A stretch of DNA of 64,000 nucleotides from Fistularia commersonii (lineage: Eukaryota > Chordata > Actinopteri > Syngnathiformes > Fistulariidae), in assembly GCA_037954325.1 (NCBI GenBank), contig JBBMNZ010000003.1, forward strand, positions 2,467,465-2,531,464, read 5' to 3'. The notes below the pieces were generated by a model. It was not told the DNA's origin. It saw only the letters and a list, made by a program, of their open reading frames with translations, and did not search any database. The stretch's first letter is position 1. Each line of letters opens with the position of its first letter. The position numbers were made by a program, and so were the translations under genes. Shown piece by piece: positions 23,883 through 36,017 of the stretch.

Positions 23883-24734
23883 ATCTAACTGCTTTATAAT
23901 TAACGCAGGTTATTATAAATGAACTTGTTTGGCTGTTTTGAAATATTAAAGAAACATTCAAAGAAATCCACACCTTGTCAACATTTTGCAGTAAAAAATA
24001 ATCGAAAACAGTGAAGAATCATCATATTAATCAAACCAAATAACGGCTTTATGGAGGAAATTACAATCTCTGATAGAAAAACACACACACACACACACAC
24101 ACACACCACCGGTGTTAATCAAACAGCACTACGACAAGGACAAAATGGCAGCAGAGAATAAAGCAGTGTTTCACACAATGTTCCTCCTCCCCCATTCAGC
24201 AGCTGTGGAACATGAGAACCCTCTGTTTAAGCTAGAACGGCATCGTGAAAGAAGAGAGGAGGGGAAAAGAGAAGAGAGAGAGGAGACAGAAAGAGAAAAA
24301 AAGAGAGAGAGATGAGGATTAGTGAACAAATGCTTTGGGAGAGGAGGAGATGTAGAGCAGAGAGAGAAAAAAAAAAGCTTCTGCTAAATCACTTACCTGC
24401 CCTGCAGCTCAGCAGAGCGACAGGATGGAGGAGCGAGAACTAATGGGTTCTTCTCTTATTACCTAACACACCACTTTAAATATGGGTGGAACCATGAAAT
24501 AGCTTTATTGGTAAAGCGCCAAAAAAATACCTGGGAAAAAAAAAAAATCCAGAATGTGTCGAGAAACTTGAATTAGCGTCGGTATTTATTTCAAATATCA
24601 TTTTAGATTATCGCTACCGACATTAGATTATGTCCTATTTTTTTCAGCGAGCAACAAAAAAGGAGTTAAACCCCAAAACAATATGGCTTTTCACGACATG
24701 GACATGGACTTTTGTTTGTGTGTTTTGCATTTAT
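23883..24734. other. Intronic sequence with (CA)n and purine-rich run
   Basis: (CA)n lies at 24080-24106. A GA-rich stretch at 24245-24315 accounts for a 67-residue Glu/Arg-rich open frame. No gene is supported. Confidence 0.5.
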
Positions 24735-24990
24735 TAGAAACTCCTATTATTTAATTTTGTATGGATGATTACATACAAAATTACCGGTGCATTAATATGA
24801 TCATTAATAATTTTAAATATTTAAACAAATAAATATTTAAATAACATTCAAATATTCGAGATATTTAAATAATATTTAAATATTTAACATATTTAAATTT
24901 TCATTTTGTTCAATTTACATGATAATCAGTTGACCCGCGCATAAAAATGAAATAATAAAAAATTAAATCAGAAATGTGACCCGACAGCCA
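24735..24990 (+). mobile_element. hAT-like MITE, copy 4 (fragment)
   Basis: 'ttttgtatggatgattacat', 'cattttgttcaatttacatg' and 'cgcgcataaaaatgaaat' match copy 3 in order. An AT-rich palindromic expansion ('aaatatttaaataa') interrupts the middle. No clear terminus is seen. Confidence 0.5.
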
Positions 24991-26189
24991 AAATAATTTA
25001 ATAATAATGTAAAACGACAGGTTAGGTTCAAAACGGTTCATTCTTCACCCCAACGTATGGAACTCAAACATTAACATGCATTGCTAAAAAATTGCTAAAA
25101 AATAGAAAGAAAAAAATAGAAAAAAAAATTGAAAAAAAAAGAAAAATATTAAAGGCATTTTAAAAATATTTGATTAAAATGTTTTTATTTTATTTTTTTC
25201 ACCTCCACCATGAACGTCTCTGTTACCCTTACAGCACACCGCACCACTGTCTCACAGCGAGCATACATGTCCTGCACCAGTTTATTTGATTAAATTTTGC
25301 ATTAATATCCAAAACATGCAAAGAAATATTATGTGATCTCATGATATAGGAAGCATTTCATGGCGCCGTAAACAAAAGGAAGCGTAGCAGGTCAAAAACA
25401 GTAACTTTGATGAGCCAAATTGTGAGGAATTAAGCCAAGATTTGGGGAATACTTGAAGGCCAAGAACGGTACGTGTAAAGCTGACATCAAAATAAGACGG
25501 AAATCCACTCGCCAAGTCAAGTAAGTCATTTTAAAAGATTACAAAAGAGTACAAAAGCGCCGGATAAATCAAATCCATATATTGTTTATAGGCAAGCACT
25601 TAATCCTGGCTTTGGGTTTTAACAGTCGGTCCTACAAACAGATTTCAGCCGATACAAATCATTCGTCTTTCAGATAAATTGCTTTCGCTGAATCCAACTG
25701 ATATATATGATTTATAAAAGTCCAACGTAAAGTGCTTGTGTTAAGTGACATTCCTGAAAAACCACTCAGCCGCTCAGAGTCGCTCAAAGGTCCTTCAACA
25801 AACCGAGCAGCCCTGAACTATTTCATATCCTCGTACGTGAAACCGACCCCGTGAGCGACTGACACACTTCCCATCTGAGTCCCTCATCTACCGAGATCCG
25901 TGAACACGGCTGGCAAATGATAAACTCTACGGAGAAAACAAAAGCTGAATAGTCTGAGTAAGTTTTATTGTCAATTTATTGTCAATTCCTTTCACATGCG
26001 CTGGACGTGGAAAGGAATTGAAATGACGTTTCTCGCTATTCCGGTGTGTAGACAGACAACTACGTATAGATAAGACAGGACAACATACAACATGTAACCC
26101 AAGTGTGACAAGTTTAATAAATAACATTTAGCTACTACTGTAATCAAAAGTACTATAAGTATTATATGAGTACTATGAATATGAACCAA
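24991..26189. other. Intronic sequence
   Basis: A-rich simple DNA lies at 25085-25200. Unique-looking sequence follows at 25290-25940. A common fish repeat phrase ('ttgtcaattcctttcacatg', 'ctggacgtggaaaggaattg') lies at 25965-26045. A weaker relative of that phrase lies at 37245-37310. No gene is supported. Confidence 0.5.
25200..25284 (-). mobile_element. RTE-like LINE head fragment
   Basis: The minus strand reads 'aaactggtgcaggacatgta' through 'ttcatggtggaggtg', equivalent to 22338-22423 of copy 1. Only about 85 bp is present. It again begins at the same head position as the other copies. Confidence 0.8.
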
Positions 26190-26740
26190 ATAATGGCGGA
26201 TTTTACATCATTGGAATTGGACAGAACCCAAAGGGTGTGAACAAAATGTGATTTATAATTATTAATCAGTGTTTTTTTTTTCCAGAGGCATGGAGATGCT
26301 GCTGAAAAGTGTGTTTTAACCCAACTATCCCAAAAAATATTTTACTCTTCTTTGAGTTATATATTTTTTAATATGTCAAAAAATTTTAAATACACCCAAC
26401 GCAGACACAAACTGTTTACATGATTATATGAATATGTATATACATAGTGAAATTTCTACTTTGCTGTCCGCAGTGCAGGATATGTGCTGATAGAGCGTAA
26501 ATATAATTATACATTTTTCAAAATATACAAATATGAACTTTGCAAAGTGCAGGTGCAAAGATGAGTATATATATATTAATTACATGGCATCCCATCACTG
26601 AAAAAAAAAATCTTATTGATATTAATAGTGTTGATATTAATATATTTGCATTGATGAAATTAATCATATATTAATCATAAATTAATCATATTTATATATA
26701 TTTCGCAATATCACTGAAAATTGCTGAAATTTTTTTGAAA
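26190..26740 (+). repeat. Duplicated block, copy 1 (pairs with 27465-28010)
   Basis: Shares in order 'ggaattggacagaaccca', 'gtgtgaacaaaatgtgat', 'aaatttctactttgctgtcc', 'gcaggtgcaaagat' and 'attaattacatggcatc' with 27465-28010. The copies are diverged and carry different indels. Confidence 0.8.
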
Positions 26741-27464
26741 AAAAAAACAAAAATCATATGTACTATAAGTACTGTATTATGTGAGTATTTCCAGCGGGCT
26801 GATTACAATTATAGTAACTTATTTCACTTTATTGATGTATACAATAATTATTATTCTGTGTACAATTACAACAGGGGAAACTGTGTTACTTTGTAAATCA
26901 TTGGAAGAAACCAAATGATTGCTTTTTTTTCTCTTTAAAAGAAAAGATAAGAGACTAGATTATCTCAATATGACAGGCAACCTCATTTATATTCAACTAA
27001 TTTGCTTCAGCGGTAAATCTAATTTCTGCTTGGATTATCTGCACATTTTGTTTTGAAAGTGAAGTCACCGGGAGGATGTGTGGGTGGATGTGGATGTGGG
27101 TGGAAAAAGCCTCACCATGTAACACACGGCGAGGTTCACGAAAAGTATTATTAGCTAAATATTGCAAACATCTGTCACCTTCCTCAAGAAAGGCTCGTCT
27201 TTTTTGAACTGATATTAATCACAGGAAGATTCGCGGTTTGATCCGTCTGATTTAACACAGCGGATGACGATAATGGATAGCTCATATCGTATATTTGCAT
27301 TGATGAAATTAATCATAGCGCCATGTCAGGATGGTAGGGAAAATGTAACCCTTCTGAATATTAATGTTGAGAAAGGAGAAAATTATTCAATCATGCAAGA
27401 AAAACTCACTACAAATCAGACACCGAGCTCACTGGAGACAGACTCATTAATCAGTCAACCAATT
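26741..27464. other. Intronic sequence between the duplicated blocks
   Basis: No feature is recognised apart from AT-rich DNA. The part 26990-27260 is free of simple repeats. Confidence 0.4.
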
Positions 27465-28010
27465 AACGACAGTTTTTACATAACTGGAATTGGACAGAAC
27501 CCAAGGGGTGTGAACAAAATGTGATATACTATTATTAATCAATGTTTTTTTTTTTTTTTTCATGGAGATGCAAATATTTGCTGAAAAAATGTGTTTTAAC
27601 CCAACGTTCGCGAAACGTTTGTATATTTAAGTATATTTAAGATTCAAGAGCATCCAAAGCATTTATTGTACGTAAAGTGGAGAAATGTGTTTCCCTGCAC
27701 TCCGAAATTTCTACTTTGCTGTCCGCAGTGCAGGATATAAATATTATTATAAATATGATAACAAATACCAATATGAACTATGCAATAGTGGCAGTGCAAT
27801 AAGATGTTTGAGTGCAGCTCAGAGTGCAACTCACAAAGCACAGGTGCAAAGATATATATATATATATGAATTATTGATATTAATATTAATTGATTGTATT
27901 AATATTAATATTGTTAATATTAATATATTTGCTTTGATGAAATTAATCATTTATATATATATTAATTACATGGCATCACTGAAAAAATGCAAAACTTTTA
28001 TTGAAAAAAA
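27465..28010 (+). repeat. Duplicated block, copy 2
   Basis: Partner of 26190-26740. The additional word 'ttgcattgatgaaattaatc' at 27296 also occurs at 26650. The part at 27640-27850 ('ttccctgcactccgaaattt') looks like the end of an interspersed repeat. The 86-residue frame at 27264-27524 spans the block boundary and is not supported as a gene. Confidence 0.75.
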
Positions 28011-28736
28011 GTGAAAAAAAATGAAAAAAAATTCATTTATTAATCAAAACAAAAATAAAAATACCCCTCTGATCAATGAACCGGTCGGTCGTTTTATAAA
28101 ATTTTCTATATTCATTATGTTAATCATAGTTTATACAAGGAGATGGAAAATACGTTACAGGAAAAAAACAAGCCGGGGGAAAACTAATAAAACCTGTTTG
28201 GCCACAGAGGAACTGTGTGGCTTCACCTGAGGTGGAGACCATTAAAGATATGATCATCTCATTTCTCTTTTTATCACAAACCCACACACACACATACACA
28301 CACACACACACACATAGATAATGGACCCAAATGAGCAGCCACATGCATCTCTCCGAGGCTCTGCTCCGTGTGAAGATACTTAAGCAGCAAGGTCAGCAGC
28401 TACTATATCCTCCCTACTTCAGCAAGATGAGTGTCTCCCCCTCTTTCACACAGTTTTTAACTACCTGATATAAAAATGCAGACAAACAAAATGTGTAAAA
28501 ACACATCTTCGACCTTGAATCCTCCCAAAGAAGGACTTTGAAACTGGCTCTGCAATGTTGCATATCAGCGGAGGATCTGCCTCATCCATATGGATGCTGC
28601 TCATGTTCCTCTCCATAATATCGGCAGGCGTGTACACAGGAAGCTCCTCTGTGTTTTCCTCGTTGCGGAAAGTGTTCCTTCTTCAACAGATATGTGCGGG
28701 GAACTGCCATGATGTGAGGCCGTTACCGTTATCTTG

Positions 28737-28767
<31 letters not shown>

Positions 28768-29212
28768 TCAGTGTGGGCGCATTGCAGAGAGGCACAAATA
28801 ATTGCATAAGACCGAGTCCGACACCCCATTTACTTCAGTGACTCCGAAGAAAGGCAAAGGGAACGCATGAGGAGGCCTCAGTGTGTCTGCATGCGTGTGT
28901 GTGTGTGCTCCAACACACACACACACACACACACACCCTCCAACACAGCACTAAATCTGTTGTGTGTTTTGCTGCTCCACCCTGCATGGGAGGAAACTAA
29001 ATCCAATCAACCTTCTTTCTCCCTCTCTCTCTCTCTCTCCGTGTGTGTGTGTGTGTGTGTGTGTGTCTGCATGTGTGTGTGTGTGTGTGTGTGTGTCCGC
29101 TTTATATACTATAAGCGTGAGAGCCCCAGCTCGGTCCAGACCACCCCTTGCCTCTGCTTCTGTTTCTACTGGGCCCATTTGTTCTGCTCTGAAAGCCCTG
29201 ATCCATTTAAGG

Positions 29213-29252
<40 letters not shown>

Positions 29253-29567
29253 AGCTGTGGGTTATATTCTGGTTTTAGGCTGGCCATGTAAAGTTATCCC
29301 CGCAGTGTCCCTCCTGGCGTCCCCAGAGGTCTGGGGCGGCAGGGAAAGAGGAAAAGAAGAAGGGCACTAAGGAGAAATGAAACCTGAGGAGGAAGACGAG
29401 GCAACGAAGGTAAAGAGTTCAACGCCAGAGAAAAGAAACAAAAAAAAACGAAAAAAAAAAAAAAAAAATCTCGGAAGTCTGTAAAGTGACAATGCCTCCG
29501 TTCTTTAAACGGTAAAACTTCTGTGTCTGGAATCAAGTTCATGCCTTGGAGCGCGCTCAGTTTGTAC
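28011..29567. other. Intronic sequence, microsatellite cluster
   Basis: (CA)n lies at 28282-28313, 28737-28766 and 28911-28935. (CT)n at 29022-29038 joins (GT)n at 29040-29096, and (GT)n lies at 29216-29249. Open frames here (e.g. 28867-29370) are Cys-Val and Thr-His repeats from the microsatellites. No gene is supported. Confidence 0.7.
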
Positions 29568-30140
29568 CAGGGGTCGGTAACCTTTACCGCTCAAGACCGG
29601 TTTCCCTACAGTAAAGAAACAACCAGAAGCCATGCAACCCTTTTAAAAAATAAAAATTAAACCCGGCATGTATATATATATATTTTTTTTTTTTCCTTTT
29701 TGTTGCATTTTTTTTTTTTGTTAAATCAATGAATAACTGCAGAGAAATCAAAAATGACATTTGCATGCTACTAAATGTTTGAAAAAAAAAACATCTGAAA
29801 AAAAGACGTTGGGTTGAAGGTTACTTTTGAATAAAAATACTCAATGTCTATTTGAGTGCTTCTTGCATTAATCGAAAAAAAAAAAAAAAAAAATTAAATT
29901 ATCCACCAGCAGCGAAACAAAAACGCCGTCCTCTCTCTCTGTCCTGTCATCCTTTTACTGGCGCGTAGAGAAAGAGTGACAGAAATATTTTAGCACGTTT
30001 TATTTAGTTGTTACAAGATGTAAAATTGCATTTTAACTAACTAAAATAAAATACATTTTAATTAACTACTTGTTAATATTTTCAAAAGCAGCAGAGTGCT
30101 GCATCTGAGGGATCCAAGAGTCGCAGGTTGACGACCACTG
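29568..30140. mobile_element. Non-autonomous hAT element (CAGGGGTCGGTAACC TIR)
   Basis: The left end CAGGGGTCGGTAACC and the right end GGTTGACGACCACTG are imperfect inverted repeats. The 8 bp outside are GTTTGTAC (29560-29567) and GTTTACAC (30141-30148), a slightly decayed 8-bp target duplication as expected for hAT. The interior is AT-rich with no transposase frame. Confidence 0.8.
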
Positions 30141-30148
30141 GTTTACAC

Positions 30149-30889
30149 AATAAGGTTGGAGAAAAAAAAAAACAAAAACAAACAAAAAGAAAAAAATTAA
30201 AATAAAACAAAATTGATTTCAAACTTTGTTCCAAAAAGTGTGTAAGAAATCTTCCATGGTAAAATCTGTTAGACAGAACACAAAAATTGAAATAAAGTAC
30301 CAAAAACTTTGTTTTGATAGTTATGGTTTAAAACTGATTCTCCTCAAAAACAAACTATCTGCTTTATGTGTCTGTTTCCACAAGCAGGGAGACATTTAAA
30401 AACATAGTTTCTGATTATTATGATTTGTTTTTAAGGTTATGCATAACATCAATATCACCAGTTCCAAAGGAAAGAGGGGGGAAGTAAAAATTCAAATAAG
30501 AAAATAAAGATAGATAACCAAACTGGGACTTTTAATTTGTCGGTGATAGCAGGTTCGATTAAAAAGCTATTAAACAGAACAGCTCATTAAACCTGCATTA
30601 ACTGCTCTCCTACTGGTCCACAATGTGATCTAATATTTTGCAGGTTAATATCAAGGCCGACCTGGAGTCGATTCATCTGCCGGTATCTCCGGCGGCAGAC
30701 TGGCACCATTAACACCCTCCAGTTTGGAATCAGCTGGGAAAGCCCTTCAGAAGTGTGTGTGTATGAGTGTGTGTGTGTGTGTTGGTCTGACTGTGTCCAT
30801 ATCTGTAATTGGGTAAGAGCCAAACAGGTGTCAAATAGCTTTTTAGAAGCATGTGTTTCCGCCTCCTGTGTAAAGCTAACATTTTCATA
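30149..30889. other. Intronic sequence
   Basis: A-rich runs lie at 30163-30210. The part 30590-30760 is GC-richer and ends in (GT)n at 30760-30781. No gene is supported. Confidence 0.4.
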
Positions 30890-32040
30890 CTTGCACAGAA
30901 ACTGAATAGCAGGTCATAAAGTTTAGCTCCAAGCTAACTAGCGGTGAATTTGTCAGGTTGACGTTCAAAAATGTCAGGAAACTGATTAAATAATGATCCA
31001 AACACGCCTCTGCGGGGCTACTATGACATCTTTGATTGAAGGAGAATATTAAATATTTTAATTAATTCACAATGCATGCATTCCAAGAACTTACAGAAAA
31101 CCGATGCAGAAATCCCAACAAGTAAAAAAAAAAAAAAAAAAAGTCTGGAGAGTTGAAACTAAACATGGAATAAATTAAATAAATTAAACCGGCATGTAAT
31201 TTTTTTTTTTTTTTTTTTGCCTTTTTGTTGCATTTTTTTTTAATCTGCAGAGAAATCAAAAATGACATATGCATGCAACTAAATGTTTGAAAAAAAACAT
31301 CTGAAAAAACTTAAACAGAAAATGAAAAGCAGGTCAGAGTTTAGCTCAAAGCTAATTAGCGGTGAATTTGTCAGGTTGACGTTCAAAAATGTAAGGAAAC
31401 TGATTAAATAATGATCCAAACACGCCTCTGCAGGGCTGCTATTATTTCTTTGATTGAATGAGAATATTAAATATTTAAGTTAATTCACATGATGATAATT
31501 GACCTCCAAAAATGCATGCATTCCAAGAACTTACAGGAAACCGATGCAAAAATCCCAACAAGTTAAAAAAGTCTGGAGAGTTGAAACTAAACATGGAATA
31601 AATTAAATAAATTAAACCGGCATGTAATTTTTTTTTTTTTTTTTGCCTTTTTGTTGCATTTTTTTTTTTAATCAATGAATAACTGCAGAGAAATCAAAAA
31701 TGACATATGCATGCAACTAAATGTTTGAAAGAAAACGTCTGAAAAAACTTGCACAGAAACTGAGAAGCAGGTCATAAAGTTTAGCTCCAAGCTAACTAGC
31801 GGTGAATTTGTCAGGTTGATATTCAAAAATGTCAGGAATCTGATTAAATAATGATCCAAACACGCCTCTGCAGGGCTACTATGACATCTTTGATTGAAGG
31901 AGAATATTAAATATTTCAATAAATTCACAATGCATGCATTCCAAGAACTTACAGAAAACCAATGCAGAAATCCTAACAAGCTAAAAAAAAAAAAAAAAAG
32001 TCTGGAGAGTTGAAACTTATCATGGAATAAATAAATGGCC
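30890..32040 (+). repeat. Tandem array, three units of about 430 bp
   Basis: Units start at about 30890, 31310 and 31748 with 'cttgcacagaaactga' or a variant. Each carries 'agctaactagcggtgaattt', 'aatgatccaaacacgcctct', a poly-A/'gtctggagagttgaaact' part and a poly-T/'gcctttttgttgcatttt' part; the third unit stops before the last part. The 'ccggcatgta' to 'catctgaaaaa' section also occurs in the hAT element at about 29665-29800. Confidence 0.9.
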
Positions 32041-32841
32041 GGATGATAAATGAACATACCACCCAAGATGAACTCAAAATAGTGGAATTTTCCTGGAGGA
32101 TTTCATCACGCAACCAATCACAAGCTGTAGCAAAACATTCAAATGGATCCCACACCGTCTGGCGTTCAAGAAAAAAATGTTTTTTTTTTAGGGATTTACT
32201 GTGGGAAAGACAGTAAATCTAGCTTTACATGAGCAGATGGTCTTATTGCAAGTGTTATGAGAATGTTCTCAGCCACTGATAAAGCATGCCCTTTCAAGTG
32301 TCGATGCAAAATATAGGTTAGAAGCCGGCAGAAAAGAGGTTGGACTCACTGCTCCAGCCCTCTGATATGTCGTCCTTCTGACCAGGACTGGCCCACTTCC
32401 ATCTTTGTGGTCAGATATCGCTGCCAAGGAGAATAATTACAGTTGAGCATCATTTGAAACCGTTCAATCCAATTCCAAATCCAGTTTTGGCTTACTGATT
32501 CTGTTTGTAATGCATTCTACACTCCTTTTCAACAAAAAAAAAAAAAAAAAAAAAAGAAGATTGATGACAGTAAGATTAAGTTGTAATATATATATATATA
32601 TTTTTTTGTTATTCCTCAGATTAACTGTGTTTTTATGTTTCACTGGGGCAGCACGGACATCCGAACGTACTCAAAAAGTCACTTTGTTTCTCAACAGTAA
32701 AATAAAATGTCCGTGTAATGAATGTAAAAAGCCACCGTTCCAACATTGATGGATCTCATTCAGTTTTTTCTGGAAAAAAAAAAAAAAAAGAAAAAAAAAA
32801 AGAAAAAAGTTGAGTTTGAAAGTTTGAGTTTGAAAATGAAA

Positions 32842-32911
<70 letters not shown>

Positions 32912-32930
32912 CATATTTATATGTATGTGT

Positions 32931-32961
<31 letters not shown>

Positions 32962-33726
32962 TTTTTTTGCACTTGATTGCAATAAATCACATACTTCCAG
33001 AAGCGGTCAGAGCTACCAGTTTCTGAATAGCCCTTCTTCAAGGTGCGTGTAATTTATAGAGGTTTATAAAATCAAATGAGGAATTCTAAGTTCAATATTC
33101 TACTAAAGCTGAGGATGACAGGTTCAACATTTTGTAACAAACTGAGACACAAGCAGCAGAACTTTTCCGAGGGCCCAATAATCCCAAAATTGAGAACCCA
33201 AACCCAAACCCCATACTTAGGTTAATGTAAGTAAACAGAAAATTATACCGGGCACAATAACACACTCTTGGATCATTGACGTGACCCAAACCCTGTCAGA
33301 AAGGGGAAAACCATTGTTAAAAGACTGTAAACAAAGCTTTAGACGCAACCTTGAGTCATGACAGGTTTTAACAACGCAATTATAGAATCGAGATCTTCTG
33401 CTGACAGGATAAAATATACCACGTTGTAAAAGCAAACACGCCATAGTCACCATCTTAGCTCAAGTTTGATTTGTTTGTAGTTTCTTATATTAGCACGGAC
33501 TGAAAAAAATGAAACTTGCAACTTGCAGCAGTTTGAGGTTTTTTGAAAGATGCGTCATTTGAACCGAGAATTCAGAAAAATATGTGTGTGTAGTGCATAT
33601 ATACATATACACACCCTACGTGTGTGTGTGTGTATCAACTATTTTGTTTTTGTTTTTTTTTCCTGAATAAACCAACCAATTCCAATCTTAGCAACAATCA
33701 AGCTTCTCCTTGTCTGATTCAAAATA
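32041..33726. other. Intronic sequence with long (TA)n
   Basis: An uninterrupted (TA)n of about 35 units lies at 32840-32910, poly-A/AAG runs at 32775-32808, and (ATT)n at 32936-32955. No gene is supported. Confidence 0.6.
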
Positions 33727-33806
33727 CACTGCTCAAAAAAATAAATGGAACACTTAAAAAAACACATCCTAGATCTAAATGAATGAAATATTCTTATGAA
33801 ATTCTT
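33727..33806 (+). mobile_element. Tc1-like MITE (CACTGCTCAAAAAAATAAA TIR), left-end fragment
   Basis: Matches the first 75 bases of the complete copy at 41228-41580 almost exactly, then breaks off shortly before the next MITE begins. A flanking TA is present on the left only. Confidence 0.85.
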
Positions 33807-33828
33807 ATGAACATTACATCAACATGTC

Positions 33829-34110
33829 CAGGACTGTATCAGAAAATTAGAATATTGTGATAAAGTCCTTTATCATCTGTAATGCAATTACAAAAACAAA
33901 AAATGTCATACATTCTGGATTCATTACAAATCAGCTGAAATATTGCGAGCCTTTTATTGTTTTAATATTGCTGATTATGGCTTACGTCTTAAGAAAACTC
34001 AAAAATCATATCTCAAAATATTAGAATATCATGAAAAAGTTTTTTTTTTATTGCATTACAGAAGGTAAAGAACTTTATCACAATATTCTAATTTTTCTGA
34101 GACAGTCCTG
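33829..34110. mobile_element. Tc1/mariner-type MITE (CAGGACTG TIR), copy B
   Basis: Inverted termini CAGGACTGTATCAGAAAA and TTTTTCTGAGACAGTCCTG. A TA follows the right end, but no TA precedes the left end. Interior as in copies A, D and E. Confidence 0.9.
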
Positions 34111-34167
34111 TATGTGTTTCAAAGGGTTTAAAAATGCATTGCGAGTTTTAAAAGCAAGAGCAAACCT

Positions 34168-34202
<35 letters not shown>

Positions 34203-34227
34203 ACGGGCAGATTCCCCAACCCAACAA
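34111..34227 (+). repeat. Spacer shared with 45451-45577
   Basis: The spacer reads 'tgtgtttcaaagggttta', 'aatgcattgcgagtttta', 'gcaagagcaaaccttg', (TA)n and 'gggcagattccccaaccc'. The same order and wording follow MITE copy D at 45 kb. It lies between MITE copies B and C. Confidence 0.9.
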
Positions 34228-34462
34228 ATTTTGTTTAAAAAAACAAAAATTACTTTTTTGTGATATTCTAATAATTTGAGATAGGATTTTTGAGTTTTCT
34301 TAAGACATAAGCCATAATCAGCAATATTAAAACAATAAAAGGTTTGCCATATTTCAGTTGATTTGTAACAAATCCAGAATGTATGACATTTTTGTTTTTT
34401 TAATTGCATTACAGAAGATAAAGAACTTCATCAAAATATTCTATTTTTCTGAGACAGTCCCG
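34228..34462. mobile_element. Tc1/mariner-type MITE (CAGGACTG TIR), copy C, one end missing
   Basis: The right end is TTTTTCTGAGACAGTCCCG. The left terminus is missing; the copy starts near 'aaaaattacttttttgtgat'. Together with copy B it brackets the spacer. Confidence 0.8.
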
Positions 34463-36017
34463 TAGATTACGGTCTTCTGTTTTTCTGCATCAGAATTACA
34501 TTTTTCATTACATTTGTTTTCTAATCTCTGCATAAGTCATTAATAGTTAGGGATCTCAAAATATATCGCGTCCATTTGGATTTGTCCAAAAACCAGGTTA
34601 TATCCAGGGATGTCTGCTAGTTTCACTGCGTGTTTATGTTATACTGTAGTTTAGTAAGTTTGGAAGTCACCCCGAGTCATGGAAGTAAAGTTTATTGACT
34701 TTAGCTTTAATAAAACCAAGATTAAAAAAAAAAAAAAAGATACATGCAGTTCATCTCAGATATTAGTCAGCAGCAACACAAATCTCTGCATGGGAACTTT
34801 TCTAACCGCATATCAATAAACTTGTAGGAATTAGCTGCACGGTCTCCCTCGATAATAAGTTCATAGTCTATTTTTTATTCATATTTTTCCCCCCTGAGGA
34901 CAATAAACAAGTCGCTGGTTAATAATTCATCCATTCTGCTGGATATAAAAGAAGCTAAGGCGGCGAGGACAAGCTGCCCGCTACTCTTCATCTAAAACTC
35001 TGACGCTGGAGACAGGAAGCAGGATTGTGCCAAACATTTTTGAATAATTTCACATGTATGTTGCCGACTAGAACGTGTTTATGGTCTGGTGATATCTCAA
35101 ATAAACGAAAGCCCAAGACGGAAAAATGCAGCCAAATTTTTGTGCATTTTAGCATCTTTTGCTTTGACAACAATAAGAACATTAGAAGAGGGTTCCCTAT
35201 GTTTATTCTTACTGACAGACTACCCATTTAAAATTATTCTTACTGCCAGTGTGGTTGCAGTTCAAACCCGTTCTTGACCGCATTTTTAGTTGAAAGGGAT
35301 ATCACAGTTGACTTTTGCTCTTTCGCACAAAAACTCGATCCAAAAAGGGAATCTCGAGGCGTTGCGCTAGTAATTCGCTCGTTTTTTTTTTGCATTCATG
35401 AGATCCAGGATATTCAAATGGTCTGTTTGGCAGTAGGAATGTGTTCTAAGGAAGTAGTTTCTGTGAATTTTTACAAAAAGTTATACATGACAATTGACGG
35501 GAAAACAGGCAAAATATTACCAAAAATATTTAAAGCAAAATTCGTCTAATTTTAGAATAAAAAAAGACCCTGAACTGCAGAGCCCTTTACCGCCTTTCAA
35601 ATTCTTAGAGGTTAAAATGAGAGAAGCACTGGGTTTAGATACAAATCACTGAGATTGAGATCGTGGAAACGAACGTGTTACATCGAAGGAAAAAAACAAA
35701 ACAAAACACCCGTCATCATTAGTCATGCCATTAGGAGCTCCAGCTGCAATTTTTGGGGCGGCTCCAGCAATTTTTGGAGCATTGTATTCCAACTGAACTC
35801 ATATAAATTATTCCATAAAAATAGGCAGAGTGGGATGTCATAAGCTTCTGAGAACACACCAACTGACAAACGCTGGGCTTTCTCCAAAAGATTTTCACGG
35901 TCGCGGACTACAAAAAAAGAAAGGAAAATTTAGGAGTTATGCCGAAGTTGCGGGCATCATCACAGTCATTAATCTGAGATGTTTGGGATCCATCTTTTCC
36001 AAGGCTTGGGCGTACGA
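34463..36017. other. Intronic sequence
   Basis: No gene is recognised. A 91-residue frame at 35274-35549 and a 66-residue frame at 35830-36030 match no family I know and lack supporting splice or codon evidence. Confidence 0.5.

Noticed and set aside
28867..29370. 167-residue frame rich in Cys-Val and Thr-His
   Set aside because: Generated by GT/CA microsatellites.
35274..35549. 91-residue plus frame considered as a small exon
   Set aside because: No family resemblance and no convincing acceptor/donor pair; minus-strand fat3 is the only supported transcript.
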